Source of the DNA: Cryptomeria japonica
Taxonomy: Eukaryota > Streptophyta > Pinopsida > Cupressales > Cupressaceae
NCBI RefSeq assembly: GCF_030272615.1
Contig: NC_081410.1
Location: 184,869,619 to 184,933,618, forward strand
Direction: 5' to 3'
Length of the DNA: 64,000 nucleotides
Made by a program: the position numbers and the translations under genes. Positions 45,561 to 58,839 of the stretch are shown here, in pieces. The notes beneath the pieces were generated by a model. That model was not told the origin of the DNA, ran no database searches, and saw nothing but the letters and a program-made list of their open reading frames with translations. Numbering within the stretch: the first letter of the stretch is position 1; every line of letters begins with the position of its first letter.

Positions 45561-45970
45561 TTGCACAAGTACCAATCATCATTTCAAAATGATTGCTTGA
45601 AAACTCTTGTTTGCATAACGAGTTGTCCCATATTCATTTGTACTACCCAAAACCTTAAACAATAACTTTTAACTTTTAACTCATATACAAAATGTAACCT
45701 AACTTTATTTTGCTAAAAATTGATGTACTACTCAAGAACATAAAAAATACTACATTAAAATACACAACTTGCACAAGTACCAATCATCACTTGAAAATGA
45801 CCACTTGAAGACCCTTGTCTGCATAACGAGTTGTCCCATATTCATCAGTACTACACAAAACCTTAAACAATGACTTTAAACTCCAAGTCATACAAAACGT
45901 AACCTATTTATTTTTGCCAAAAATAATGTACTATCAAGAATTTAATAAATACGAAATTAAAATACGCAAC
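45561..45970. repeat. 208-bp tandem duplication
   Basis: TTGCACAAGTACCAATCATC starts at 45561 and again at 45769. Both copies share CATAACGAGTTGTCCCATAT, ACCTTAAACAATGACTTT-like text and TAAAATACRCAAC ends. Confidence 0.85.
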
Positions 45971-48900
45971 TACTAAATCCTCTTCTTCACTACCCAATAA
46001 TTTAACTAATAATATATGAATATTATATCAACTTTTATATTGGCTCTAGTGACAAAGCGAGAATATTTAAACTATATCTAATGGCCACATTCAATATCAA
46101 TCCTAAGAATTATATAAGTTGTAACTCTGTTTTTAAAAATCAAGGAACTCGTTGCTTTTTCTTGTGAAGATTATCCCCACAACCGTCCGTATACCGATCT
46201 GGAAATAATATTGTGTTAGTGTACGACTTCCATGAGCATGCGTGAAGAACATGGTTTTAAAAAGCTTATGTTCATAAATTACATCTCTGAAAGCGATTAT
46301 AAAAGTAGACCAGTTATCTAACTCAAAACGAGAGATCTGTTACACGATATATCTGGAAAGCTGCTGCTCCACTTGCCAACCAATCACAAATAGTGCTATC
46401 CAGAACTGGTAAAAAAGCTACAGGAATGCTTGCATCGATCCAAAATAAGGAAAAAGCTGAAAGAAAGGTTGCATGACATCCACCGCCACAACTAGTTATA
46501 ATATTCATTCCTAGTGCAAAACTGAAGTGGAACTGAAATGCTATGTCATCCACCACCTCTACTTTATTACTCTTGGATAATCAAAACTTGCCTCCTTAAT
46601 CTGCGCCTTAGAAACTGCTGTAATTTAATGTTTTAAGAGTCATTTTATATGGTATTAACACAAGAAGGTGGTAAAGCAATGTAATTTGTAAAGTCTTTGC
46701 TCCAACTCCAAGATATTCTGGGAAAGTTAAATCCCATTATACCATTAGAGGGAACTTTGAAATGGTTGCTTTGTGCAAAACGGGAAAAAATTCCATTCTC
46801 ACAGCTATCATGTTGATACCTCGCTAGATTCTAAGCCACTATACTGCAAATAGAAAAATTCCTTTCCTTGCCCTCTTGAATTGCCATTACTATTTTCTCT
46901 CTTTCCATAGTGGCCACAACATGTTCTTGAGAAGACCAAACACTGACATAGTTAAGAAAATACACGATACCATAATGTTAATTATCAGTTTTTTGATACT
47001 AGTTGTGATTTCTTGGTTGGAAAAAGTCTGACTGCTTGCTCATGATTGTCTAATCTCTTTGAGTAATGTTAGCCGAATATCCAACCTCCAATAAGCAAGC
47101 TTTGACTTGAAAAGCCATTGCAGTAGAGAGATTCGAATGAAAAAAGCTTCTATAATGTATTAATATAGCGGCCCGCGTTGGCTTATCCCATTACAATTCC
47201 AATTCCTGCATGGATTCCCATTACCCTAGAGATGCTAATGTAGTGTACTGTATATTACCAACACGTTCGTTGTCTGTACCCATTTGTGTTATGTTTACAA
47301 TTTTTCCAATGTGATTAGCACGAGATGAATGAAAGGGATTTATGGGTTCCTTCTTTGGGTGGCGTGGAATCTGTGTATGCAGTTGCAGTTCAAGTTGAGA
47401 AGACTTGCACGGGCAAACGATGACGAAGGCATTGATCATGGTGGGTGCTAGCAGATATTTTGGTATTGATTTATTAGATCACTACAGTCTAGGCTAGTAA
47501 AAGGGTGGTCAAAGAAGAGTCAAACTACAGTCTAACAATCCAGCTTTTAGATTTTTTTTGATTCATTTATTTGCAGAATAGAATGTTGTATTATTATTTT
47601 ATGATGGACACTGCTGGTAGTGGCCAAATCTGGAATGTGGGGAGTAAGAAAGCGATTATATATCTCTTGCAAAAGGTAACAGAGATTTGAATGCAATTCT
47701 ACGTACAACATCAGATCTCTCATCGATTCACTTTGTCTTCCGACGTCAAGATTGTGAATGGATTTGTTGTTGCTCTGATTGACGGCACTGGTGGATTGGC
47801 TGCACAGGCGGTGGTGAAACTGAGCTCTGTATCTTATCAAGATTGGTTTTTTTTCATATTTGACACACGCATTACAATGTGTGATGATGTGAATCAAGAT
47901 TCCCTAAAATTTGTGGTCGACCTCGTTTTTGCGTCGTAGGTCCCTCAAAACTGCAGAACATATGTTTTTTTTTACAAATAATTGGACTGAAGACACGGCG
48001 TCTCCACATGACCCACGATCTTGTGCAGGAAGAGTTGATGATGATGATGATGATGATCCATTTTTTTCTTGTTGGGAGGAATACCAACTTCAGTTGAACT
48101 CAACCATGGAAACGCAAAATGTGGAAAAAGGAGAAAACTACTATTTTAAGGTGTTGGGATTGGATAGCGAGTGGGAATGGGATTGTTCGAAATCCGTTTG
48201 ATGAAATGACGTGTCAAATGGAGTGTTGCACTTGCCATATTCCAAAACAAGTCGTTTCTCAAGACGGAAATGGAGGAGTTTTGAGCCCTTGCGTTTACGA
48301 AGGGACTGATGGTTTTTGCTTTTGTGAGGGGACTTGCATTGCACAACCCATGCCTGCGTAACGTGTGGGGAAGTAATGATTGTTGTGGACGTGGGAAAGA
48401 TCTAGACCTCTCTTTCCACCCTCAATCCTATTCCTATTCCCATTTCTGTTACTGGTGCGGCTAAGTGATTGCCCTGTCACCATGCACATGCCATATTCTA
48501 GTGCTAACTTTACCCAAATCAACACATATTCCGAATGCCTTTTTCAAAGAAGAGGCAGCGTATCAGTAATGTTTTTGGCTTTTGACAAGGAGGAGGCGGT
48601 GACTTAAGTAACTGCAACCCAAAAAGATGAGTTTACACAAAACAATAAGTTAACTTTGTGACAAATTCTTCTCATTCATTCTCATCTATTGATTTTCAGA
48701 TCTATTTTATCCGATCTTCAATAAATTTACTTTGGAATAAATTCTTCTGATTCATTTCCATTCATTGATTTTCAGAACTATTTCATCTGATCTCCATCTT
48801 GATCTATATGAAAATTTTTATAAAATCAGACCTTATTCCTCAGTCATTTTTAACCATAAATTACTCTCATACATTATTACTAAAACTATGACCATGACTA

Positions 48901-49760
48901 TGGATATAATTATGATTGGTTGGTTAGAAGAACAACTGTTCAACTTTTAGAATGCACCAATGCATAACTTGTAATGCATTAAGTAATATTTTAGCTTTTG
49001 ATAAAGAGGAGGCGGTGAGTAAGTAATTGCAACCCAAAAAGATGAGGATGACACAAAACTACACGGCAAGAGTGTATGACTATATGACTATATGACTATG
49101 GTTATGGTTGGTTGGTAGGTTACTCGTCTCTGCCAAAGAATATGGACCGATTTTTTATTAGATATTGAAAACAAATTCCTTCACAATATTCCAAACTTCC
49201 ACCGCCTCAGTATTAGTTTTTCAGGATTATTAAATGAATAATGTAACCTGACATGGAGTGGTGGTTTCGTCAGACAAGAAAGAAGTAGGAGATAATCAAA
49301 TCGTTACCAAGCATTGCTCCTCAAACATGAAACATAGAAGGAAATAAACTAATTAATGGGTAGATAGAGAATTTAAAAAGAAAGCAAGCATAATGAATGA
49401 ATGAATGAACGAATCGATGAGTTGCAAGATTTTAGGAACTGTGTCGGTATTGAGTATTAGATTATACGTCTTTACAGTGAGCTAGTTTAGTGGAGAAGCC
49501 AAGCCAAGCCAAGCCCATCTCAGATGCAGCAGATATGATATACTACCACTACCACTACCTCTACCTCTACCTCTACCTCTACCTCTACCTCCCATGTTGG
49601 CAGCACAAAAACATGGTGATAAATGAATTAGTTAAATGTTGCATATAGTTCCTTGAACCTTCCTTCCACCTCTCTTGTCCCAAAAACAATATGATATTAC
49701 AATGATCCAGTGCAAGTGCACATGCATGGCAGTCAGCAGCGTGTGTTCCCAAGAATGCAG
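45971..49760. other. Lower-repeat sequence downstream of the MATE gene, no gene assigned
   Basis: This region has fewer repeats than its surroundings. A hydrophobic minus-strand frame at 46323-46556 and a plus frame at 47911-48201 with a (GAT)n-coded Asp run are the only ones that look unusual, and neither has a recognisable domain. Microsatellites: (GAT)n near 48035, (GAAT)n at 49390-49413, and (CTACCT)n at 49549-49592. The 3' UTR of the MATE gene lies just left of 49762. Confidence 0.45.
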
Positions 49761-49761
49761 T

Positions 49762-51710
49762 TCAGAAGTGGCTTTCTGAGCACAATTTTGTCTCTTCGGG
49801 TTTCGCAATTTGGACTGTAATGAGAGGGTGTGAGTCGGAGCAGTCGGAGTAGGAGCAGTCGTCGTGCAAGTTGAGCAGGGCATGGGCAGGGGCAGGGGCA
49901 GGGGCAGTGGCAGGGGCAAGGGCAAGGGCAGGGGCAGTGGCAGAAGCGTGGTTGTCGTGAGCTGCTTTGTGGCAGGTTTCTTGAAACTTGAAGGATTCGT
50001 GTTCCATCTGATGTGCGCCAGTGAGGTCTTTAGCCCTCTGAGCTTGCAGAATCCAGTCGGTGGAGAGCAACACGTAGAGCATGAGGGCGGCGCAAGAGGC
50101 CTGCGCTGCCAGAAGACCGAGCCAGAGACCCGTGAATCCCGTGTTGAATACGAAACTCATGAGAATGGCTACGGGCATGCCCACGAAGTAGAATGAGCCC
50201 AGGTTTATGTTGGCACCCGTGCTGGGCCTTGCACATCCTCGAAGAACCCCGCACCCTGTCGTCTGCGGGCAGTTGCCCAGTTCACACAACCCCACGATAG
50301 GCAGGGCAAGGGAAGTTAGCTGCAGGATGTCCGTGTCTTGCGTAAACATTCTGCCCCATCTGTGCCGCATTGTTGTTGTGAACGTCATGGCCAGCAAACC
50401 CAACACGCCAGCACACAAAAGCGCAACGATCATGGCAATCCGGGCCTTAGCAGGCCTGTTGCCTCCGAGCTCGTTTCCTACTCGAGTAGAAACTCCCAGG
50501 CTCAAGGATGAGGGGAAGATATAGACCAAGGCAGTTGTTTGGATCAGAATTCCCATGGAGGCCAATGTGGCGGTGGGATTCACCAGCAATCCGCAGAGAA
50601 TGATCATCAACTCGTACCACCACCATTCTAGGCAAACAGAAACACAGCTTGGTATTGCTAGGCTGAGTAATGACCTCCATCCCTTCAAGCACTCCTTGGA
50701 GACTCCCTCCCACGACTTTTTGTACACTCCAGACAAACACAAGTATCCCAACAGTGAAAAAACAATGTTAAGATTTGTCCAAACGGCCGCAATCGCTACC
50801 CCTCTGATCCCCATCTTGAGGTACACCACCAGTATGAAATTTATAGGAACGTGCAAGAGAACAGCCACTGTTGCACAGCACGTGAGGGGGATGGTGATGT
50901 TCTGCGTCCGCAAGTAAATTCTGAGAGGGTGGAGAAACGCTTGGGCTAGCAGGTCGGGTAGAGAGAAGGTTATGTAAACCCCCGCCATTTGGGTAATCTG
51001 CTCGTTTTGTCCGCACCAGAGAAGGATTCGCTCCATGTTGAGCCAGAGGAAAGCAATGGGCACTGAAGCACAGAGGAGAATGAGTATTGTCCTCTGAAGA
51101 GTGATGCCCAGAAGACTCCATCGTTTGGCTCCGTATGCTTGGCCGCATATGGGCTCCATTCCCATAGCCAATCCGGAAATCACTGAGTACCCAGTTATGT
51201 TGGCAAATCCAATAGCGAGCGACCCACCTGCCAACTCTAGCTCTCCTAGCCGCCCCAGGAACAGCATCGATACCATTGCTCTCGAGTACAGCAGCAATCC
51301 AGTCAACACCATGGGCCCCGAAATTCTGCTTATTGCTTTCATTTCTTCAACAATCTGCACCCAGTTCAATACAAGCATTCTCTTTTCAAGAAACAATACA
51401 TACATACACCTAGTTACAAAAGCAAAAAACCAGAGATAATACAGGAATCCATCCATCCATCCATCCCTAAAAGCAATTGTTAGAGAGGAGCCCTAAAAGG
51501 CTAAATCCAAACCTCGATAGGTGTTGGCCACCGCTTGAGCTCGTTGTCATCCTCCAACTCCTGCTGCTTCCAATTCTTTTCGTGGGTATCAGGGTAGCCA
51601 TCTTCGATAGAGAAGAAAAAGAGTTCTTGTTGTGCCATGGCTGGCTGCTGGCACAGGTGCAAGGCACCACAGCCATCTTCACCGCTCGCACAACTTGGTT
51701 GCCTACACAT
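49762..51710 (-). CDS. MATE-family transporter (DETOXIFICATION 48/49-like), two exons
   Basis: Multidrug and toxic compound extrusion carriers are 12-helix membrane proteins that export small organic molecules in exchange for protons. Exon 1 is 51710-51513 (66 codons, ending ELKRWPTPIE) and exon 2 is 51354-49762 (530 codons plus TGA). A 158-bp intron (51512-51355) has GT and AG ends in phase 0. Together they give about 596 residues. Exon 2 has the family marks ISGPMVLTGLLLYSRAMVSM, FLGRLGELELAGGSLAIGFA, GMEPICGQAYGAKR, RIYLRTQNI, SLSLGVSTRVGNELGG, ELGNCPQTTGCGVLRGCAR and NLGSFYFVGMPVA. From memory it is closest to the Arabidopsis subfamily that includes DTX48/49, BCD1 and ADP1, whose members act in organelle membranes and affect growth. 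The exon 2 frame alone stays open upstream to an ATG at 51456, but exon 1 with LKRWP is the expected N-terminus. The C-tail has an Ala-Pro repeat. It looks intact. Confidence 0.92.
49876..49945. repeat. GGCAGG-type hexanucleotide minisatellite inside the MATE C-terminal tail
   Basis: Plus-strand GGCAGG, GGCAGT and GGCAAG units in a row encode, on the minus strand, alternating Ala and Pro/Leu (ALALAPATAPAPAPAHA). The repeat keeps the reading frame because the unit is 6 bp. Confidence 0.85.
51355..51512 (-). other. Intron of the MATE gene
   Basis: On the minus strand the boundaries are GAG before GTTTGG, and GTGCAG before ATTGTTGAAG. Splicing joins PTPIE to IVEEMKAI in phase 0. The exon 1 frame would otherwise hit a stop three codons past the donor (VWI, stop). 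Confidence 0.75.
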
Positions 51711-54700
51711 GATTCTTCTACCTTGGACTGCACCTTTTTTTTAAAATTATTCTAGTCAACCTATACGTTGAACAACAACTACTCACTCTAGCCTACAACG
51801 GTGGATCAAGCAGAACCACAAGAAGCAGCAGCAGCAAGCTTTAATGCATTATAGATGATGATGATCGACGTTGTTAAGGAACTCATGAAGCTTTGATCTG
51901 TATGGTATTTTAGAGAAATGGGCAAGATATAGATCGACCAATGTTCTCCGATCACGAAGTTCGATGCATTGAATTCACCTCCCTACTTTACGTAAGCAAA
52001 GCAGGAGATTTGGCAGAGGCAGAGGCAGCAGGCCTGACCACCGATCACTCCACTTCCTCTCTTCCTTGATGGATAAGCAAAGCAAGCAAACAAGCAAGCA
52101 AAGCAAATATGATATATGCTATGCTATGCTAATGTCTGTCTGCCTGCCTTCCAACGGCTGGTTATTACAAAGGGGATTAAACGAAGCCTACAAAGTATAG
52201 ATAGAGCTCTCGTTTATGTGATGCCACCTAATGAATACCCTTCTCTTCATCGCCACTATATATTTATGCGACTTAAACCCCCCCCCGGTGCTCAAGAATC
52301 TCTTTTTATTTCCCTTTATTTTAAAACTCTGAGCCTCTGACACGAATGACTTCTTAATTTGAGAATCTTTGTAGATTGGCTTCCCGAAACATCCGTTAGC
52401 CAGTCTGTAAGAGATTACCTAAACTGAGGTGAAACTAGTAATTTTGTCCTCAATTGAGGTAAAGGAGAAAGTACCAACTTGACGATCAATCAATCCCTTT
52501 AACTAATCAAAACTGATACTACCTACACACAGAAAGCACTTCCATTCTAAAGGCAGGCGTTCTCTACAGGACCAACTTGAAACGTCACCCCTCGAAAATG
52601 GAACAAAACAGCTCTCTCCCTCCTGTTTAATAGGTAGTATCAAAAATGAAAACTTCCTCTCAATCAAGGCAAGCTTCAATTTATAGAAACAAAGTCATCG
52701 TTTTGGACAGTTTCCTCACATATTGGTGTTCACCATACGAGCTTCCTTGGCGGGCGGGCTGGCGGGCGGGCAGGCAGGCGGAGTAAATGGGTATCACAGA
52801 ATCTATGTAGGCGTAAGTGTTTGTCCCTCTTTCTGGTTTCAATCAAAGCATGGTGGTAAACTCTTCTAGTACTCTTAGTATAACCCACAATTGAACCGTC
52901 GCTTTGTTTGTCGGTTGCATCTGTTGGGGACAGAAAGTGTGAGGGGTGAGTGTACTTTTGTGAATTGGGATTTACCGTATCCCTATCTCTGCACCACTTT
53001 TTTCTTGCGGTGCTGTCGTACCCACTACACGAGATAGCCAGTTAGGATCTCGGAAACTCAGTGCCAGGCCAGCACACTCCAAACCCCAACGCCCTTATTA
53101 ATTTACTGCCGTCATAACACCGCACGTGAAAGACTTCGTAACCCTAGTTAACACCCAGTTCAACTTAAGCCCCGGTGATGGTGACTGTGATTGTCTATCA
53201 TTTAATCGAGAAGCAGCTATAGATATTATTATGGATTGTGAAAATCTGATAATTTTACCATTTAATTACTTTCAAGATTGTATTTTGATTTGATTGAGAA
53301 TTGTTACAACTTACAATTCCCTTAAGCCTGAGCCCGTTCGGGGGACCACGAAGGGCTTGAATTAATTGTCCGACTCCTACTGGCGTTTGCAGAGAAAAAC
53401 TTGCATATGATGGTACTCAATTCAGCCGGCAGCCCGCATGGAGGAGACCGCAAATTCTATCCTCCTCTGCATCGGCAATTTGCCCCGCGGGAGAAGGAGG
53501 GTTCGACTCCCACGCCCGCCAAGACGATGGGCCCGGTTCCTCAGACTCCCAGGTTTTTTCTGCTTTATTCTTGGGACAATAGAATTACCCAAGCGGCAAG
53601 AAAACGACTTGACCTTGATGGACACAGTGAGAGCAAAAAAGCATCTAGGTGTTGTGTCATAACTGGGTTGATCTGAGTTGTTGTGGCGAAGGGAGTCAGT
53701 GAGTGATGGATTGATGTGGGTTTTGTGGTCAGCCTTAACAATCTATGAGTTTGAGCAGAGTCACGCTGGTGGCAGTCACATTAAAAGCTGGTTGGTGACG
53801 ATGGCGATGCGTGTTTTGTCCTACACGGTACATGATCACACTCTGCAATTGCGTGGGGGTGCAGCACGGCCCACGCCCATCACTCCCTCCCTCACCTTTT
53901 CCAACAGTTTCCTCCTCCTCCTACAAATGCTGACCGCGTGACATCTATCTATCTCTCTACCCATTTAACCAGACTGACTTACAGACCATTCCAGCCCTAC
54001 AATTGGTCAAGCATACAAACGTCCCCACATCACAACCTAGAAGTGTAACAGCCGGGTCACTTTTCCTCAACATTCCGACCCGACCTGACCCGACTGACCT
54101 TCCTTGTGAGCCTTACCTCCATGTCGCATGCCTTATCATGAAAAGGAATGAGATGAGATGAGATGTTATCTGCCACAAACCCACAAGGACGAATTGAACC
54201 AGGCTGTGTGTGTACGCGGACAAAGGCAACGATAATGTTGGCCTACTTCTGGTTTGGTCCCTGGTAATTGAGGACAAGAACAATATCATGTTGTTCGGGA
54301 GTGCTTTTTATCAAACGAACAGGACACTACAAAAGACAACGCTGCATGGTGCTCACATGAACTCCATGGCATGGGTAAATATCTTCTTTCAAGTGCATGA
54401 ACAAGACTGCTCAGCATTATCTGCGTACTCTTCTCAGGGCCTTGTGATCCCCACTTTGGGATCCCCAACTAACCTTTCAGCCTATCGCAAATTAGAGGGA
54501 TTCATGTGAAAGTTTTGTTTGTGATTTGATTCAATTATAATTAGTTCTACACCTAGGTCCTAACATATGTATCTAGTCCACCATTCAAAATGGCATAATT
54601 GTTCCTTGTCTACAAGCTAAAGATACCATTGTGGCTTTGTTTTTATTTTAGTTCTATTTACTAAATATTATAGTGTAAATAAATATTATAGTGTGACATT

Positions 54701-54960
54701 TTACAAGATGGAATAAATTATGTCATTTGGAAATTCTGTCTGTTTTAAAATCTAATAATCTAGAATACTTATATCTTATAACTTTGGTATTGGTTAGTGG
54801 TTTTTCGCCGATCTTTTGCTGATTCTTGGTTGCTGTTTTAAAATGACTATTTTTAATTTATGCAGCCTTTTGTACTAGTTCTTTGTTAAAGGGTTTCAGG
54901 TCCCTACAAATCTTGTTTGTTCTGATCAAAAACTTTGGTATTGAAAATTGTACCCATTTG
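51711..54960. other. 5' flank of the MATE gene; no further gene assigned
   Basis: Mixed-composition sequence with GC-richer islets (52740-52790 and 53400-53560). Overlapping open frames near 53400-53680 do not resemble known proteins. GGGTTCGACTCCC at 53497 looks like a tRNA T-arm, but I could not complete a cloverleaf. Confidence 0.4.
52256..52267 (-). promoter_or_regulatory. Possible TATA box of the MATE gene
   Basis: ATAAATATATAG on the minus strand lies about 545 bp upstream of the start codon, implying a 5' UTR of about 500 bp. That is long but not impossible. The stretch between contains AAGC and CTT-type simple repeats often seen in plant 5' UTRs. No transcript evidence. Confidence 0.3.
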
Positions 54961-54974
54961 ACACAGTTACTTTT

Positions 54975-55810
54975 CAACATCATGTATTTTAGGATGCACT
55001 TTAGATTATTTTGTAGTCTTTTCTGTATAATTGAAATGCCAAAACCATTGCGTTCATTTATATTCCCACATTCATGTATTTTAGGATGCACTTTAGACCA
55101 TGTTGTAGTCTTTTCTATAATTGAAATACCAAAGCCATTGTGTTCATTTATATTGTCACATTTTGTGTCTATTTTAATACTCTTCTATTTTGATACATAC
55201 ACAATTGTGCAAATATTAATGTAAGTACACTAATGTCCAGCAACAACATAATGGTATCATCCTTAAATTTGTATGCCTTCAACACCATATTGGTGATTCC
55301 CTCTTCCCACTTTGTAGTCTTTTTTGTAGTTGAAATACCTAAACTATTATGTTCATTTATATTGCCACATCTTGTGTCTACTTTAATATTCTTCTATTTT
55401 GATGAACCCATAATTGTACACTATCTATTTAAAAGTCATTTAACTAAGATGTTTCTAATATGTTATAATTGTAATCGACTCCAAGCCTAAATGTATGCCT
55501 CCAACAACCACATTGATGATTCCCTCTTCCCATTTTGTAGTCCTTTTTGTAGTTGACATACCAAAACTATTATATCCATTTATATTGCCATATTTTGTGT
55601 ATATTTCAATATTATTCTATTTTGATGAACACACAATTGCACAAATATTTGTGTAACTACGCAAATGTCTACTGATAACACAATCGTACATTATCTATTT
55701 AATAATCATTTAACTAGGGTGCTTTTAAAATGTTCTAATTTTAACTAACTTCAAGCTTGATTTTATATGCCTCCAACAACCATAGTGATGATTTTCTCTT
55801 CCAAAATTAG
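54975..55810. repeat. Nested tandem duplications with a TTGTAGTC core
   Basis: TTGTAGTCYTTTYTGTA starts at 55011, 55103 (shorter form), 55312 and 55535. The first pair is a 92-bp duplication (TCATGTATTTTAGGATGCAC twice), and the later ones are about 209 and 223 bp apart. All are followed by GTTCATTTATATTGCCACAT-like text. The two Phe/Ile-rich open frames on the plus strand come from this repeat. Confidence 0.75.
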
Positions 55811-56249
55811 TAATTTTTGTATGCTTGTTTGAAGGAGTCTAGAGAGATAATTTCCACAATTGGTTCTTCCCTACGGCTTCCATTCCAATCTCTTCCATTT
55901 TTTCAACAACCTCTTGCAATCCTAAATAGTCTACAACACCATTATTTTTTATTAGTTGTTATTGTAATATCCTCAAGTACTATCAATCTATAAACTTGTC
56001 TAATTCATTCTTTTTGAAAGATCATCTATTTGAATAGAGATAATTTCTTATATCTTCTTGTGGAGTCTTCCAATTCATATAATAAGATGTTCTTATCTTT
56101 ATTTTCAATATAAATTTCTTCATTTCATTATTTTCATTCTCATTATCTATATCTCTCACTCTTGACATTTTTGAGACTTTGTCAAGCCCCATATTCTTTC
56201 TATCATTCTCATAATTTTTCTTGGTATTAAATATACTTAAGATTGAGAA

Positions 56250-56307
<58 letters not shown>

Positions 56308-58830
56308 CCCATTCTCTAGATCTATTGTTATGAGTGATAATTTTGTTATTTCCTATCTTGTTATTCTTTCAATATTTTAATATTGATTTGCGTCTATTAA
56401 ATGACTTTATAGCTATTGTATAAATAACACTATCATATTGATAATCTTGTTTGTAGATCCCTTTTCCCCCTATGTAGGTTCTAGAAAAAAATTGTTTTCT
56501 AAACTTGGACACTAGCATAGTCATTAGATGATAAAGTGCAAGAACTATGATTTTGTCCTACCTCATAGATAACACTAGTAGTGGTGTGTTATTTCTTTGA
56601 GCAATATTTTACTCCATAACAATAGTATTGTATTTTGTTATCCCTTCATTGAAACACATTTTTAATTTAATGAACATAAATAATATAAAAAAATAAATAA
56701 AGTTTTAACTTTGTTTTAGTTACTTCTATAAACAAGTTTTTATTTCAATGATTTAATATTCATTCAACTAACACAAATGAATGGTCAAAATTAATTTCTT
56801 TAAACTAGGATTAGATAAAAAAAAAAAATTAATCAGAACTTTAATAGCAAGAGGGATACCTAGGCTAAGACACATGAGAGGACTTTGTAAATATTTGAAA
56901 GGGTTCCCTTTCAACATAAAAATTTAATAACCTTGAAAATATATGACTCTTGTCATCTGATCGAGGACTTTTCTAGTCTTTATATTTTCATGGATGCAAA
57001 AATATTTCTAACCCATTCAATAGTTGTAGTGGCCTCTACTTCTAATGCATTTTAAATGGTAAGCCTAATATTTGTCCTTCACTAATTGAATAAATTTTTC
57101 CCATGCCTTTTGTCCCTTAACCCTTTAAGTAAATTTTTAATTTATGATCTCACCATTCCTTCTTCTTAATTATATAAGAACTTAGTTATGATAAGGTTAT
57201 TCTAGCAAATAAACCTCTTAATTTCTATGTTTTTGATAATAGTATTGATGACATTTTAGAAAACTTGGAAAATGGGTCCCTTATCTATAAATGTTTAGAT
57301 ATAACCATCTTTATTAGGAGAATATTGTTTCTTGAATAAAAATATATATGACGTAATTTGATGAGACCATCTATTTTTATTTTAGAAAAATATTTTTTAT
57401 TATTTTTGTATTTTATTTCTATTGATTATTTTATTTTTTACAATAAAATGAGTTTTGGTTCTTCAAAAAAGATAGAATATTAATGAATTATAAGACCCCT
57501 TTATACTTACTCCTTTATTCTATTCCATTCCAACATTATGGGAAACTTCAAATTCATTAAAGACTAACAATTTTCTCAAAAATAAAATCTAATAGCTAGA
57601 ATGGGTTCCTAGAGCTAAGACATGCACAATAGCACTTTATATGTGTGAATCTAACATTTTAGAAACGTGCTCTAAACGTCTTGTAAAAGTCCATCATCCT
57701 TGGATAGCACCAATTTTTTGTGGACTAAAGTCATGTGCACTTAGGGTGTTGGTAGAATTATTAGGACAATTTGATTTGCTAATTTAAATATTTTTGGAAG
57801 AGCTTGTGATTATTTAACAAGAAAAATAAATTAAATAATTAATTATTAGAGTTATCAACATAAAATTAAATGATAAATTATATTTAATTATTTAGAATGT
57901 ATTTTAACTATACAAATAAAATTTTGTTAGGCTCAACTTTTTGAAAAGTTATCATAAAGATACTTTATATTATTTTATTAAGAAAAAAAATACTTTTTAA
58001 AAAATCAATGAAAAGAAAAAAACGTTTTTGAAAAACAACAATGAAAAAGCAAAAAGAAATTTTTTTCTAAATTTTTTTTAAAAAAAAAAAGAAAAGAAAA
58101 AAGCTCTAAAGAACTAATTAAAGGAGGAGAGTTAACAAACAAATATATTATGTTCTTTTTGGATTAATTTTATTTCTAAAGAATGAATGTACATTCATCT
58201 TCTCTATTTCTCAAAGATGGAAACACTTCGAAATATAGAAATTTTTGAGGATGAAAATCCTCTGACTTTTAGAATAATTTTATCTAGGGAATTCTATAGT
58301 TTAGCAAATATTGATTTGAGGATGAAAAATATCATTCTATTTTGAGTGTTTTCATGTAAGAATTATCATTGTGTTAAATTTGTAGATTATGTTTTAGATT
58401 TAATGGATATTTTGTTATAATGTGTTGTTTACTAGTATTTTGGGTTTGCAAAGATTCTTGGGTTTCTAGAGTTGGATTATGATGCTTATTTTATGTGAGT
58501 GGTTTCTTGAAAATCTGGAGCATTTTCATGTTGGGTTTTATGATGTTGGTCATACTAGTTGAGCCCTACCATCTTTGCAAAAGTAGTTCAAAAATTAGGA
58601 AATTTGGGAGTCTTAAGTATTTTTTAAAAGTCACTCTTTCTTTAATAAGGGTCACACAGATTAGGTATTTGTTATTTAAATGAGTTATGAGATTATAGCT
58701 AAACCATTTGAGTCATTTATGAGGTGTAACATTATGTAGTCTGAGGATGTTGTTATTTTTATGATTATTTGGGTCTACAAGTTTACTTGGAATCTATTTA
58801 AACTATCTCTTAATAGTATTTGGATGATCA
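55811..58830. other. AT-rich sequence with a CT/GT microsatellite
   Basis: (CT)n then (GT)n occupies 56250-56306. Low-complexity A and T runs are at 57960-58110. No gene seen. Confidence 0.6.
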
Positions 58831-58839
58831 TAGGGTAAG

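Noticed and set aside
46323-46556. Hydrophobic 77-codon minus-strand frame as a membrane protein fragment
   Set aside because: It has a weak look of a four-helix plant membrane protein, but there are no supporting exons, motifs or start context.
47911-48361. Overlapping plus-strand frames with an Asp run and Cys-rich end as a small secreted protein gene
   Set aside because: The Asp run comes from a GAT microsatellite. There is no signal peptide and no conserved Cys spacing that I recognise.
49864-51439. Plus-strand and other-frame open frames across the MATE gene
   Set aside because: They are shadows of the GC-richer transporter coding sequence, which has clear family motifs on the minus strand.
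53400-53560. tRNA-like or organelle-derived sequence (GGGTTCGACTCCC at 53497 followed by ACGCCCGCCA)
   Set aside because: The T-arm-like motif is good, but no matching acceptor strand, D-arm or anticodon arm could be built upstream, and I could not place the text in a known plastid or mitochondrial gene.
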